The notes under the pieces are model-generated. The model saw only the letters and a list, made by a program, of their open reading frames with translations. It had not been told where the DNA came from and searched no databases. Shown here piece by piece: positions 1-7,676 of a stretch of 32,481 nt of DNA (position 1 is its first letter; the number at the start of each line of letters is the position of its first letter). Made by a program: the position numbers and the translations under genes. This stretch comes from Deferrisomatales bacterium (GTDB lineage: Bacteria > Desulfobacterota > Deferrisomatia > Deferrisomatales > Deferrisomataceae): contig JAJRUI010000023.1 in assembly GCA_024277875.1 (NCBI GenBank), positions 1 to 32,481 on the forward strand. The letters are read 5' to 3'.

Positions 1-145
1 CAACCATGAGCGCCCTCACCAGGCTCTCGACTGGGACACGCCGGCCGAGCGGCGGACCAAGAAGCTCGGAATCCAAGCGGCAGCATGATCACTCACGAGG
101 GGTTTTCTCCGACGAAAAGTGTCTTGACTTATCCGGGACACTACA
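1..145 (+). mobile_element. Right end of an insertion sequence
   Basis: The element carries the transposase C-terminus (2-88) and a terminal sequence at about 118-145. Read inward from the end on the minus strand, this begins TGTAGTGTCCCGG. It contains a small inverted repeat, AGTGTC at 118-123 and GACACT at 137-142. The boundary at 145 is inferred from the TGT...ACA-type terminus; the left end and any target duplication lie outside the window. The next gene has atypical composition, so the element marks the edge of a probably transferred segment. Confidence 0.55.
2..88 (+). CDS. C-terminal fragment of an integrase-type (DDE) transposase, cut by the window edge
   Basis: The frame is open from the window edge to a TGA at 86-88 and encodes 28 residues beginning NHERPHQALDWDTPAERR. 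The N-H-E-R-P-H-Q-A-L string is the classic end of the rve integrase core of IS3/IS481-type transposases, just after the catalytic glutamate. Only the last residues are present, so the family cannot be fixed; IS481-like is my best guess from the motif and the nearby TGTAGTGTCCC-type end. An inverted-repeat-like end lies about 57 bp downstream, as expected for the right end of an IS. A database search with the flanking contig would settle the family. Confidence 0.7.
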   Translation, partial: NHERPHQALDWDTPAERRTKKLGIQAAA

Positions 146-188
146 GAAGTCCGTACGGGATCGACTGCTTGACTGCTTTGGCAGGTTG

Positions 189-220
189 CGGAAAACCCAC
201 GGACGGGGTTTTTCGGTATC
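189..220 (-). repeat. Core hairpin fragment of the dispersed multi-hairpin element (copy C)
   Basis: CGGAAAACCC (189-198), a 7-nt loop ACGGACG, and GGGTTTTTCGG (206-216) form a stem with one bulged T, followed by TATCC. The loop is identical to that of copy B at 28951-28957. The outer pair is changed in a compensatory way: CGG/CCG here against CAG/CTG in the other copies. The ATCC flank is also shared. The remaining hairpins of the element are not recognisable, so this is a degenerate or truncated copy between the IS end and the pyruvyl transferase gene. Confidence 0.6.
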
Positions 221-248
221 CAGTTAGTTCCTTCGGAGGAGCCGCTGA

Positions 249-1235
249 ATGGATGCGTTCCGTGAGATGAGAAGGCAGGTACAGGCCACCGTGGACGAGG
301 CTCTGGGAGGGACATCCAGGTGTGCATGGGTAGATTTTCCGGATTATACCAACGTCGGGGACAGTGCGATTTGGCTTGGGGGACTGGATTGCTTGCGAAG
401 AAGGCGGATATCCATTTCTTATATGGCAGATATCCATAACTACAGCCATGCTTCCCTGAGAAAGTCCGGTCCTCATGACTGTATAGTTTTCCAGGGAGGG
501 GGAAATTTCGGGGACCTTTGGCAAGATTTTCAGTTGACTCGCCAATCCATTATTGGCCAGTTTGCCGAGTATCCGATCGTTCAATTTCCGCAATCCATAT
601 ACTTTCGATCGATCGACAATCTTGAAAAGGCCAGTACGATAATCGGGGGCCATCCGTCCTTCGTTTTGATCGTCCGGGACTACAAAAGCCTCGAGACGGC
701 CAAAGATAGCTTCGATTGTGATGTTCGACTTTGTCCGGATATGGCTTTTGCGATGTCACCAAAGAGGATCGACAGGTTTTCCGCGTCACCATCTGTAGAA
801 GTGGTTTATTTGTCGAGGTCGGACAAAGAATCCTGTGAGAAGCACCCGTCGAAATACCCGGATGGGATGGTGGTGGCAGACTGGGTCGGAAAATATAAGG
901 CGAGATTCCATAGGTGTTATAAAATGATAAATGGAATCGAATCAAGAAGAGAGCTCTCCGGGCGGTTCCCACTGTACTGGCTGCTGTCCAGGGTTGCCGA
1001 GGTGGTTGCAATGGACCGCCTTGGTATGGGGTGCAGGCTCCTGTGTCAAGCTGAAAAAGTGGTAACGGACCGGTTGCATGGCATGATCATCTCTTCCTTG
1101 TTGGGCCTGAAGGTGTTCGCTTTCGACAATTCTTATGGGAAACTGTCTGCCTACTATGAAACTTGGCGAAAGTGGCTGCCGTCTGTGGTGTTCTGCCGGA
1201 ACGAAGGGGAAGCGATCGATGCCGCGTTTTCCTGA
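249..1235 (+). CDS. Polysaccharide pyruvyl transferase family protein
   Basis: Predicted 328-residue enzyme of the family that adds a pyruvyl ketal from phosphoenolpyruvate to sugars of exopolysaccharide, LPS or wall polymers, in the cytoplasm. Visible family motifs are GDSAIW (37-42), GGGNFGDLW (83-91), FPQSI (113-117) and DRLHG (274-278), followed by a DNSYGKL segment. Length is normal. The ATG at 249 is preceded by GGAGGAG (236-242). The gene is clearly richer in A/T than everything downstream, uses codons such as ata, tat and aaa freely, and sits just inside an IS end, so recent acquisition is likely. Composition returns to very high GC right after its stop. The acceptor sugar cannot be read from sequence. 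Confidence 0.85.
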   Translation: MDAFREMRRQVQATVDEALGGTSRCAWVDFPDYTNVGDSAIWLGGLDCLRRRRISISYMADIHNYSHASLRKSGPHDCIVFQGGGNFGDLWQDFQLTRQSIIGQFAEYPIVQFPQSIYFRSIDNLEKASTIIGGHPSFVLIVRDYKSLETAKDSFDCDVRLCPDMAFAMSPKRIDRFSASPSVEVVYLSRSDKESCEKHPSKYPDGMVVADWVGKYKARFHRCYKMINGIESRRELSGRFPLYWLLSRVAEVVAMDRLGMGCRLLCQAEKVVTDRLHGMIISSLLGLKVFAFDNSYGKLSAYYETWRKWLPSVVFCRNEGEAIDAAFS

Positions 1236-1325
1236 CTTCTTGTTGGAGGGGTGCGCCATCACAGTCCGGCGGGACAGGCGTGGTCGGTTGGGGTCTTCGG
1301 CAATCGGGACCGGTCGGGGCGGTTG

Positions 1326-2357
1326 ATGCGAAAGGTCTCTTTGGAGCAGCGCAACCATTTCCTCGTGATCCAGCTTCGCCAGATCGGGGACGTGGTGCTC
1401 ACCACGCCGATCCCACGGATCCTCAAGGAGGCGCGGCCGGGATGCCGTGTGTCGTTCTTGACGGAGCGGCCGAGCGACCAGTTGCTGCGGGGGAACCCCC
1501 ACATCGACGAGGTCCTGTTGAACGACCGGAAGGCGCCCTGGTGGAAGACCGTGGCTCTGGGGCTCGACCTTCGGCGCCGCCGGTTCGGCGTTGTGCTCGA
1601 CTTCATGGGGAACCCCCGGTCGGCCCTGCTCGCGTTCTTGTCCGGCGCGCGGGTGCGGATCTCGTACCCGGCGCCCGGCCGGGGGCTGCTGTACACCCAC
1701 CGGGTCGAACCCACCCGGGAGTACGCCGTGGCGATCAAGAAGCGCCTGCTCGCGCCCCTGGGGATCGAGAGCGGCCTGGACCGGCCCGAGATCCACCTGG
1801 CCCCGGACGAGCGCGCGTGGGCCGAGGCCGAGCGAGAACGGCTGCTCCGGGGGCGCAGCCGGCTGGTCACCGTGGACCCCAGCCACCGCCGGGCCACCCG
1901 GCAATGGCCGGCGCAGCACTACGGGGCCCTGTGCCGGCGCCTGGCAACGGCGCTGGACGCCGCCCCGGTCGTGCTCTGGGGGCCGGGGGAAGAGGCGGTG
2001 GCGGACGCGGTGGTGGCGTCGTCGGACGATGCGGCCGTGCGGGCGCCGCCGACCCGGCTGCGGGAGATGGCCGCCCTGATCGGCGCGGCGGCCCTGCACG
2101 TGGGAAACTGCTCGGCCCCCCGGCACATCGCGGTGGCCGTGGGCACCCCCACGTTCACGGTGCTCGGATCCACCAGCGCGGGCTGGACCCACCCGTCGGC
2201 CGCGCACACCCAGGTCGCTCTGGGCCTCGACTGCCAGCCGTGCAACCGGAACACCTGCGACCGGGACCGGGCGTGCCTGGTGGACCTCCCACCGGACCGG
2301 GTGTTCGAGGCGCTCGAGGGCTGGGCGGCGGGCACGCTGGGGTGGGGGGCGGGATGA
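1326..2357 (+). CDS. Glycosyltransferase family 9 protein (ADP-heptose:LPS heptosyltransferase-like)
   Basis: A 343-residue GT9 protein, expected to transfer heptose or a related sugar to the LPS core at the inner face of the cytoplasmic membrane. The N-terminus carries the family signature LVIQLRQIGDVVLTTP. The C-terminal half has a VDPSHRRATRQWP segment, a donor-side region around GNCSAPRHIAVAVGTPTFTVLG, and a Cys cluster CQPCNRNTCDRDRAC common in this family. I placed the start at ATG 1326 (MRKVSLEQRNHFLVIQ) because longer in-frame starts add unalignable residues. The stop overlaps the next gene's start as ATGA (2354-2357), so the two are probably translationally coupled. The kinase at 5644 in the same operon supports a heptose role; the exact specificity is unknown. 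Confidence 0.8.
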   Translation: MRKVSLEQRNHFLVIQLRQIGDVVLTTPIPRILKEARPGCRVSFLTERPSDQLLRGNPHIDEVLLNDRKAPWWKTVALGLDLRRRRFGVVLDFMGNPRSALLAFLSGARVRISYPAPGRGLLYTHRVEPTREYAVAIKKRLLAPLGIESGLDRPEIHLAPDERAWAEAERERLLRGRSRLVTVDPSHRRATRQWPAQHYGALCRRLATALDAAPVVLWGPGEEAVADAVVASSDDAAVRAPPTRLREMAALIGAAALHVGNCSAPRHIAVAVGTPTFTVLGSTSAGWTHPSAAHTQVALGLDCQPCNRNTCDRDRACLVDLPPDRVFEALEGWAAGTLGWGAG

Positions 2358-3448
2358 GGATCGCCCTGGTCCAGCCCAAGTTCGACCGCTCGGGCGGGGC
2401 CGAGCGGTACGCCCTCGGCCTGGCAGCCGGCCTGGCCGCCCGGGGCCACGAGGTCCACGTGTTCGCCCGCCGGGTCGAGGCGCTCCCGGAAGGGGTCCGG
2501 TTCCACCGGATCCCCTCGGTCCCGTTCGGCCGGGCCCTCAAGACCTACAGCTTCTGGCGGCTGTGCGAGCGGCGGGTTCGGCGGGACCGGTTCGACGTGG
2601 TCCAGGGGTTCGGCAAGACGGCGTGCCAGGGCGTGCACCGGACCGGGGGCGGGGTCCACCGGGCGTACCTGGAACGCCGGGGAATTGCCGGTTCCACGGC
2701 CTACGACCGGGTGGTGCTCCGGATCGAGGACCGGTTGTTCGCAGCCCCCCATCTGCGGGCCGTGATCTGCCCGTCCCGGTGGGTGGCCGGCGAGGTCGCC
2801 CGGTTCTACCCGTCCGCAGCCGGCCGGGTCCGGGTGGTGCCCAACGGGGTGGACACGGCCCGGTTCGCCCCGGAACGGCGGGAGGCCGACCTGCAGGCAG
2901 TGCGCCACCGGTTCGGCGTCCCGGCGGACGCCCCCGTGCTCCTGTTCGCGGCCACCAACTTCCGGCTCAAGGGGCTCGACCGGGCCGTGGCGGCAACCGG
3001 CGCGGTGGCAGGGGCCCACCTGGTGGTGGTGGGGGGGGACGACCCCGCACCGTTCCGGGCGCCGGCCGTGGAGGCGGGGTGCGCGGACCGGGTGCACTTT
3101 GCCGGCGCCCAGGGCGATCTGGCCCCGTGGTACCGCGCCGCGGACGTCCTGGTGCACCCCACCCGATACGACCCGTTCGCCAACGTGTGCCTCGAGGCCC
3201 TTTCGTGTGGCACACCCGTGGTGACCACCTGCTCGGACGGGGCGGCCGACCTGGTGGCGCCCGATCCGGCCGCGGGGCGGGTAACCGGCGGGGAACCAGG
3301 CGAGGTGGCAGCCGCGGTGCAGGCCGTGCTGGCCGCCGGCAGCGGGGCACGGGCAGCGGCCCGCGCCCTGGCACAGGGCCACGACCTGGTAGCCCACGTG
3401 GCCGCGGTGGAGGCGGTGTACCGGGACGTGACGGGGGCCGGGCCGTGA
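2354..3448 (+). CDS. GT4-family glycosyltransferase (WaaG-like)
   Basis: A 364-residue retaining GT-B glycosyltransferase, probably acting on the LPS core. The N-terminal domain starts MRIALVQPKFDRSGGAERY, with the acceptor-side glycine loop (SGGAERYALGLAAGLAARGHEV). The C-terminal domain has VVPNGVDTARFAP, the FRLKGLDRA lysine region that contacts the donor diphosphate, and DPFANVCLEALSCGTPVV. The EX7E motif reads D273-x7-E281, with Asp at the first position. The overall pattern resembles LPS glucosyltransferase I (WaaG). It overlaps the preceding gene as ATGA and the following deacetylase as GTGA, so it lies inside one polycistron. The nucleotide sugar is not determinable here. Confidence 0.8.
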   Translation: MRIALVQPKFDRSGGAERYALGLAAGLAARGHEVHVFARRVEALPEGVRFHRIPSVPFGRALKTYSFWRLCERRVRRDRFDVVQGFGKTACQGVHRTGGGVHRAYLERRGIAGSTAYDRVVLRIEDRLFAAPHLRAVICPSRWVAGEVARFYPSAAGRVRVVPNGVDTARFAPERREADLQAVRHRFGVPADAPVLLFAATNFRLKGLDRAVAATGAVAGAHLVVVGGDDPAPFRAPAVEAGCADRVHFAGAQGDLAPWYRAADVLVHPTRYDPFANVCLEALSCGTPVVTTCSDGAADLVAPDPAAGRVTGGEPGEVAAAVQAVLAAGSGARAAARALAQGHDLVAHVAAVEAVYRDVTGAGP

Positions 3449-4512
3449 GCTCGGTTCCCGTGCTCACCTACCACAGCGTGGCGCCGGGGTCGCCGATCGA
3501 TCCGGAACGGCTCGGGGCCCACCTGGCCGCGGCCCGCGCGTCGGGGCTTCCCGGCCTGGGCCCGGCCGACCTGGACGGGGGCCGGGCCGGGTTCCTCGTC
3601 ACGTTCGACGACGGGTTCGCGGACCTGTGGACCCACGGTCTGGCGGTCCTGGAGGCCCAGCGGGTTCACGCCGTGGTGTTCGCGATTCCGTCCCGGTGCG
3701 GGGACGGACAGCCTCGGCCCCGGGGCGAGGCGGCCGTTCCCGGGCCGGCGTCCGGGCTGATGGCGCAGGCGTCCCGCCGGGACGGGGCCCACCCGGGGTT
3801 CCTGCGGTGGAGCGAACTGCAGGCGCTGGAGGACACCGGCCGGGTCACGGTCCAGTCCCACTCGTTCTCCCACGCGGCCGGCTGGGTGTCGGACGAGGTC
3901 ACGGGGTTTCACCTGGGACGGGTCCACTGGAGCCTGGCCCAGTGCACCGGCGGCGACGACCGGCTCGGCATCCCCCTGTACCGCCGGGGCTCGGCCCTGG
4001 CCCACCGGAAGTACCGGGACGACCCGGGCCTGCGGGACCACCTGGCCCGGTGGCTGGAGGCCCGGGGCGGGGAGGCGTACGTGGCCGAGCGGGGGGCCGA
4101 GGCGGTGCGCCGGGAACTCCGGGAGGAGCTGGAGCGGTACCGGGGCCGGCACGGGGGCCGGGGGGCGTGGGAGACCGACGGGGAGCGCCGGCAGCGCACC
4201 GTGGAGGACCTGGTTCGCGCCCGGGAGGCGCTGGAGTCCCGGCTCGGGGGCCGGCGGGACGAACTCGCCCTGCCGTGGGGTCAGTACGACGCGATGACCT
4301 TGGCGTGCGCGAGGCGGGCCGGGGTCCGGCGGGTCTACACCCTGGACCGCCGTCCCAACCCGGTGGGCCGGGTGGGGTTCCTGGTGCACCGGTTCGAGCC
4401 CCGGCCCAAGGGGGGTTGGTGGCTGCGCACCCGGCTGTGGCTCTACCGCTCCACCTGGCGCACCGCGGTCTACGGCATCGTGTCGGGGCGGAGGAATTTC
4501 GGTGCCGGGTGA
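3445..4512 (+). CDS. Polysaccharide deacetylase family protein (NodB-like, with long insertion)
   Basis: A 355-residue carbohydrate esterase family 4-like protein, expected to remove N-acetyl groups from a sugar using a metal ion. It begins VPVLTYHSVAPGSPI. It has the metal and base motif TFDDGF (53-58), a second metal motif HSFSH (139-143), and a later LPWGQYD segment around 277. About 130 residues, rich in Arg, Glu and Gly, separate the second motif from that segment, much longer than in a minimal NodB domain. The start is the GTG overlapping the upstream TGA (3445-3448). No signal peptide is visible, so it probably acts in the cytoplasm on a lipid-linked or core sugar made by the neighbouring transferases. 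Confidence 0.75.
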   Translation: MSSVPVLTYHSVAPGSPIDPERLGAHLAAARASGLPGLGPADLDGGRAGFLVTFDDGFADLWTHGLAVLEAQRVHAVVFAIPSRCGDGQPRPRGEAAVPGPASGLMAQASRRDGAHPGFLRWSELQALEDTGRVTVQSHSFSHAAGWVSDEVTGFHLGRVHWSLAQCTGGDDRLGIPLYRRGSALAHRKYRDDPGLRDHLARWLEARGGEAYVAERGAEAVRRELREELERYRGRHGGRGAWETDGERRQRTVEDLVRAREALESRLGGRRDELALPWGQYDAMTLACARRAGVRRVYTLDRRPNPVGRVGFLVHRFEPRPKGGWWLRTRLWLYRSTWRTAVYGIVSGRRNFGAG

Positions 4513-5647
4513 TCGCCTGCGCATCCTCCACCTGGCCCACGTGCGGTGGTTCAACGCAGAGGTCCAGTACGCCCTGGACCTGGCCGTGGAAATGGCCCGG
4601 CAGGGCCACCGGCCGGTGTTCTGGGCACAAGCCGGGTCCCCCGGCGCCCGGCGCGCGCGGGAGGCCGGGTTGGAGACCGTGGAGGAGGCCGGGCTGAACG
4701 CCAAGGGCCTGGCCGCGCCGTTCGGTGCGCTGCGGGCCGCGGCGCGCCTGTCCCGGCTGCTGGCGTCCCGGCGGTTCGACCTGGTGGAGGCCCACCGGCC
4801 CGAGGGGCTGCCCCTGGTCGCCTGGGCGTGCCACAGGGCCGGGGTGCCGCTGGTGCGGGTCCGGGGCGACATGCGGCCCGTGCGGGCCGACCCCCTGAAC
4901 CGGTGGTTGTATACGCGCTGGGCGCGGGCCGTGGTGGCGTCGAACACGGCAATCGACCGGTCGCTCCGCCAGCGTCTCGGTCCCGGCCTCCGGGTGGTCA
5001 CGATCTTCGGGGGCGTGGACCCGGACCGGTTCGCCCCGGACGGCCCGGCTGCCGACGTCCGCGCCGAACTCGGGTTTCCCCCGGGCTCGTTCCTGGCGGG
5101 CATCCTGGGCCGGCTGGGGGCGGTCAAGGGCCACGACCACTTCCTGGCCGCGGCCCGGCGGGCTCTCGGGGCGGTGCCGGGCGCCCGGTTCGCGGTTCTC
5201 GTCAAGGAGCCCACCCCCCGGCAGGACGAGCTGCGCGGCCGGGTGGACGCCGACCCGGTGCTCCGGGGCCGGGTCGGGTTCCTGGGGCGCCGGGACGACC
5301 TGCCCGCGGTCCTGCGGGCGTTCGACCTGGGGGTGGTGGCCAGCACGGGAAGCGAGGCGAACTGCCGGGTGGGGCTCGAGTGGATGGCGTCCGGCGTGCC
5401 CCTGGTGGCGACCCGGGTCGGCGTGCTGCCCGACCTGGTGGACGACGGCCGCACCGGGTTCCTGGTGCTGCCGGGCGACCCTTCCGCCCTCGGCGAGAAG
5501 ATCGTATACTGCGCCGGCCAGCCGGCCCGCACCCGGGAGATGGGGCGGGCCGCTCGCCTTCGGGTGCTCGACCAATTCACCCTGGACCGGTGCGCCCGCC
5601 TCCACGCGGGCCTCGCCCGCACCCCGCTTCCCGGGAGCCGACCATGA
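4502..5647 (+). CDS. GT4-family glycosyltransferase
   Basis: A 381-residue GT-B fold glycosyltransferase. It opens RILHLAHVRWFNAEVQYALDLA, has FGGVDPDRFAPD at the domain junction and ILGRLGAVKGHDHFL as the donor-binding lysine region. It carries a clean EX7E motif (E285-ANCRVGL-E293), then VGVLPDLVDDGRTGFLV. The GTG at 4502 overlaps the deacetylase by 11 bases; a nearby in-frame alternative cannot be excluded. The stop overlaps the heptose kinase start as ATGA (5644-5647). The reaction is inferred from the LPS context; donor and acceptor are unknown. Confidence 0.78.
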   Translation: MPGDRLRILHLAHVRWFNAEVQYALDLAVEMARQGHRPVFWAQAGSPGARRAREAGLETVEEAGLNAKGLAAPFGALRAAARLSRLLASRRFDLVEAHRPEGLPLVAWACHRAGVPLVRVRGDMRPVRADPLNRWLYTRWARAVVASNTAIDRSLRQRLGPGLRVVTIFGGVDPDRFAPDGPAADVRAELGFPPGSFLAGILGRLGAVKGHDHFLAAARRALGAVPGARFAVLVKEPTPRQDELRGRVDADPVLRGRVGFLGRRDDLPAVLRAFDLGVVASTGSEANCRVGLEWMASGVPLVATRVGVLPDLVDDGRTGFLVLPGDPSALGEKIVYCAGQPARTREMGRAARLRVLDQFTLDRCARLHAGLARTPLPGSRP

Positions 5648-6648
5648 CCGATTCCGTTGCCGCGGCCCGCGAGGCGCTGGACGCCCTGGACCGTCGCCCG
5701 GTCCGGGTGGTCGTGGTGGGCGACGCGGTGCTCGACCGGTTCCTGTACGGCGCGGTGGACCGCATCTCCCCCGAGGCGCCGGTTCCGGTGGTGGACGTGG
5801 AGCGGGAGGTGTTCCGGCTCGGCGGCGCGGCCAACGTGGTGCACAACCTCCGGGCCCTGGGCGCGGACGCCGGGCTGGTGGGCGTGGTGGGGGACGACGC
5901 CGAGGCCGGGTGGCTGCGGGCCCGGCTCGGGGAACTCGGGGTCGATCCGGACGGCCTCGTTGTTGCGACGGACCGGCCCACCGCGGTCAAGACCCGGGTG
6001 ATCGCCCAGCACCAGCAGGTGGTCCGGTTCGACCGGGAGCGGCGGGGGCCGCTGGGCCCCGGATCGGCTCGCCGGCTGGCCGCGGTGCTGGGCGCCGCGC
6101 TGGCCGCGGCCGACGCGGTGATCGTGTCGGACTACGGAAAGGGGGTGGTGGACGCGGCGCTGATGGACGGCCTGGTCCCCGCGTGCCGGGGCCGGAAGGT
6201 GTTCGTGGCCGTGGATCCCAAGCCGTCGAACCGTTCGTGCTACCGGGGCGCGGACCTGATTACCCCCAACGCCCGGGAGACCGAGGCCATGGCCGGAGCG
6301 CCCGTGGGCACGGACCAGGAGGCGGTGGCCGCCGGCGAGGCGCTCCGGGACGCCCTGTCCGTGGGCTCGGTGCTCGTGACCCGCGGGGAGCGGGGGATGA
6401 CCCTGGTGGCCGGTGAAGGCCCGGCCGTGCACATCCCGGCCCGGGCCCGGGACGTGTACGACGTCACCGGGGCGGGGGACACCACCATCGCGGTGCTCAC
6501 CGCGGCCCGTGCCGCGGGCGCGTCCCTGGCCGCGGCCGCCTGCCTGGCCAACCTGGCCGCCGGCATCGTGGTGGGCAAGCTCGGCACCGCGGTGACCACC
6601 CGGGACGAGCTCGCAGCGGCCGTGGCCGCCGCCCGTGCCGCGCCGTGA
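5644..6648 (+). CDS. rfaE1: D-glycero-beta-D-manno-heptose-7-phosphate kinase (RfaE domain I type)
   Basis: A 334-residue PfkB/ribokinase-family protein that matches the kinase half of HldE. It phosphorylates heptose 7-phosphate at C1 on the way to ADP-heptose for the LPS core. It shows VVVGDAVLDRFLYG, RISPEAPVPVVDVE, the GGAANVVHNLRALGA sugar-binding segment, the DPKPSN and TPNARETEAM stretch, and the ATP-site signature DVTGAGDT with catalytic base D279. The usual C-terminal nucleotidyltransferase domain of HldE is absent, so the adenylyl step must be encoded elsewhere, as in split RfaE1/RfaE2 systems. It is the last gene of the overlapping operon. Confidence 0.85.
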   Translation: MTDSVAAAREALDALDRRPVRVVVVGDAVLDRFLYGAVDRISPEAPVPVVDVEREVFRLGGAANVVHNLRALGADAGLVGVVGDDAEAGWLRARLGELGVDPDGLVVATDRPTAVKTRVIAQHQQVVRFDRERRGPLGPGSARRLAAVLGAALAAADAVIVSDYGKGVVDAALMDGLVPACRGRKVFVAVDPKPSNRSCYRGADLITPNARETEAMAGAPVGTDQEAVAAGEALRDALSVGSVLVTRGERGMTLVAGEGPAVHIPARARDVYDVTGAGDTTIAVLTAARAAGASLAAAACLANLAAGIVVGKLGTAVTTRDELAAAVAAARAAP

Positions 6649-6688
6649 GGCGGGCGCCTTCCTTCACGCAACTCGCGAGGACGATCCG

Positions 6689-7573
6689 ATGATCCGGAGC
6701 ATGACCGGGTTCGGCCGGGCCGAGGGCCCGGTGGCCGGCCGCCGCCTGGCGGTCGAGATCAAGACCGTGAACCACCGGTTCCTGAACTTCTTCTCCCGCG
6801 TGCCGGGCGACCTCCAGCGGTTCGAGGGCCAGATCCTCGCCCTGGTCAAGGCCCGCCTGCAGCGGGGCCAGGTGAACGTGTTCGCGGCGTGGGACGGGGG
6901 CGGCGCGGACGGCCCGGCGGTGGCGGTGGACCTGGAGGCGGCCCGACAGGCAGCAGACGCCCTGCGGCGGATCGCAGAGGCTGCCGGTGCCGACTCGACC
7001 ATCACCCTGGACCACCTGCTCGCGTTTCCCGCGGTCACGGCGGCGCCCGCGGCAGGGCTCGACCCGGACGCGTTCTGGGCAGAGCTCGAGCCCCTGTTCC
7101 GGACCGCCCTGGAGGACCTGGACGGGTTCCGGGTCCGGGAGGGCGCCGACCTGGCCGCGGACGTGGCCGGCCGTCTGGGGGCGATCGCGACCCTGGTGGA
7201 CCGGGTCGAGCTTCGCCGGCCCGAGGTGGTGCGGGAGTACCGGGAGCGCCTGGCCCGGCGCGTCCGGGAACTGGCCGAGGAGGTGCCGTCCGAACTGCTG
7301 GACGACCGGGTCGCGGTGGAGGTGGCCGTGATGGCCGACCGCAGCGACGTGTCCGAAGAGATCGTCCGTCTGCGCAGCCACCTGGCCAAGTTCCGGGAAC
7401 TCCTGGACCGGGGCGGGGTGGTCGGCCGCAAGCTCGACTTCGTGCTCCAGGAGATGAACCGCGAGACCAACACGATCGGGTCCAAGGCGTCCGACGCGGC
7501 CGTGGGCGAGGCCGTGGTCGAGATCAAGGCCGAACTCGAGAAGATCCGCGAGCAGGTCCAGAACGTGGAATGA
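6689..7573 (+). CDS. yicC: YicC/YloC family endoribonuclease
   Basis: A 294-residue member of the YicC family, proteins with endoribonuclease activity reported in E. coli and Bacillus. It begins with the hallmark MIRSMTGFGRAEG and continues VEIKTVNHRFLNFFSRVPGDL. The conserved C-terminal part (DUF1732-like) includes DVSEEIVRLRSHLAKFRELL, GRKLDFVLQEMNRETNTIGSKASD and a final VVEIKAELEKIREQVQNVE helix. I chose ATG 6689 because homologues start at this Met; an earlier in-frame ATG at 6635 would lie inside the kinase gene end. It is 40 bp downstream of rfaE1 and may share its transcript. The common yicC-gmk pairing is not present; dnaE follows instead. Confidence 0.9.
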   Translation: MIRSMTGFGRAEGPVAGRRLAVEIKTVNHRFLNFFSRVPGDLQRFEGQILALVKARLQRGQVNVFAAWDGGGADGPAVAVDLEAARQAADALRRIAEAAGADSTITLDHLLAFPAVTAAPAAGLDPDAFWAELEPLFRTALEDLDGFRVREGADLAADVAGRLGAIATLVDRVELRRPEVVREYRERLARRVRELAEEVPSELLDDRVAVEVAVMADRSDVSEEIVRLRSHLAKFRELLDRGGVVGRKLDFVLQEMNRETNTIGSKASDAAVGEAVVEIKAELEKIREQVQNVE

Positions 7574-7597
7574 TCGGTGACCGGTTCCCGGTGATCG

Positions 7598-7658
7598 GAA
7601 ACCTCGAACCTCGAACATCGAACCTTGAACATTGAACCTTGAACATTGAATCTTGAAC
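7598..7658 (+). repeat. Heptamer tandem repeat upstream of dnaE
   Basis: Eight near-identical units follow one another in phase: an 8-bp GAAACCTC, then the 7-bp units GAACCTC, GAACATC, GAACCTT, GAACATT, GAACCTT, GAACATT and GAATCTT, ending in GAAC. The unit alternates GAACCTT/GAACATT, so it can also be read as a 14-mer repeat. Immediately before it (7571-7597) lies a diad of CGGTGACCGG/CGGTGATCGG-like words. The tract fills the yicC-dnaE gap, is much more A/T-rich than its surroundings and ends about 19 bp before the dnaE ATG. Confidence 0.85.
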
Positions 7659-7676
7659 CCGCCCCCCTGGAGTCCC

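Noticed and set aside
7598..7658. CRISPR array
   Set aside because: Units are 7 bp with no spacers and no cas genes are nearby; it is a simple tandem repeat.
7653..7676. TTG at 7653 as the dnaE start
   Set aside because: It lies inside the heptamer repeat and adds eight residues not expected before the PHP domain; ATG 7677 fits the family.
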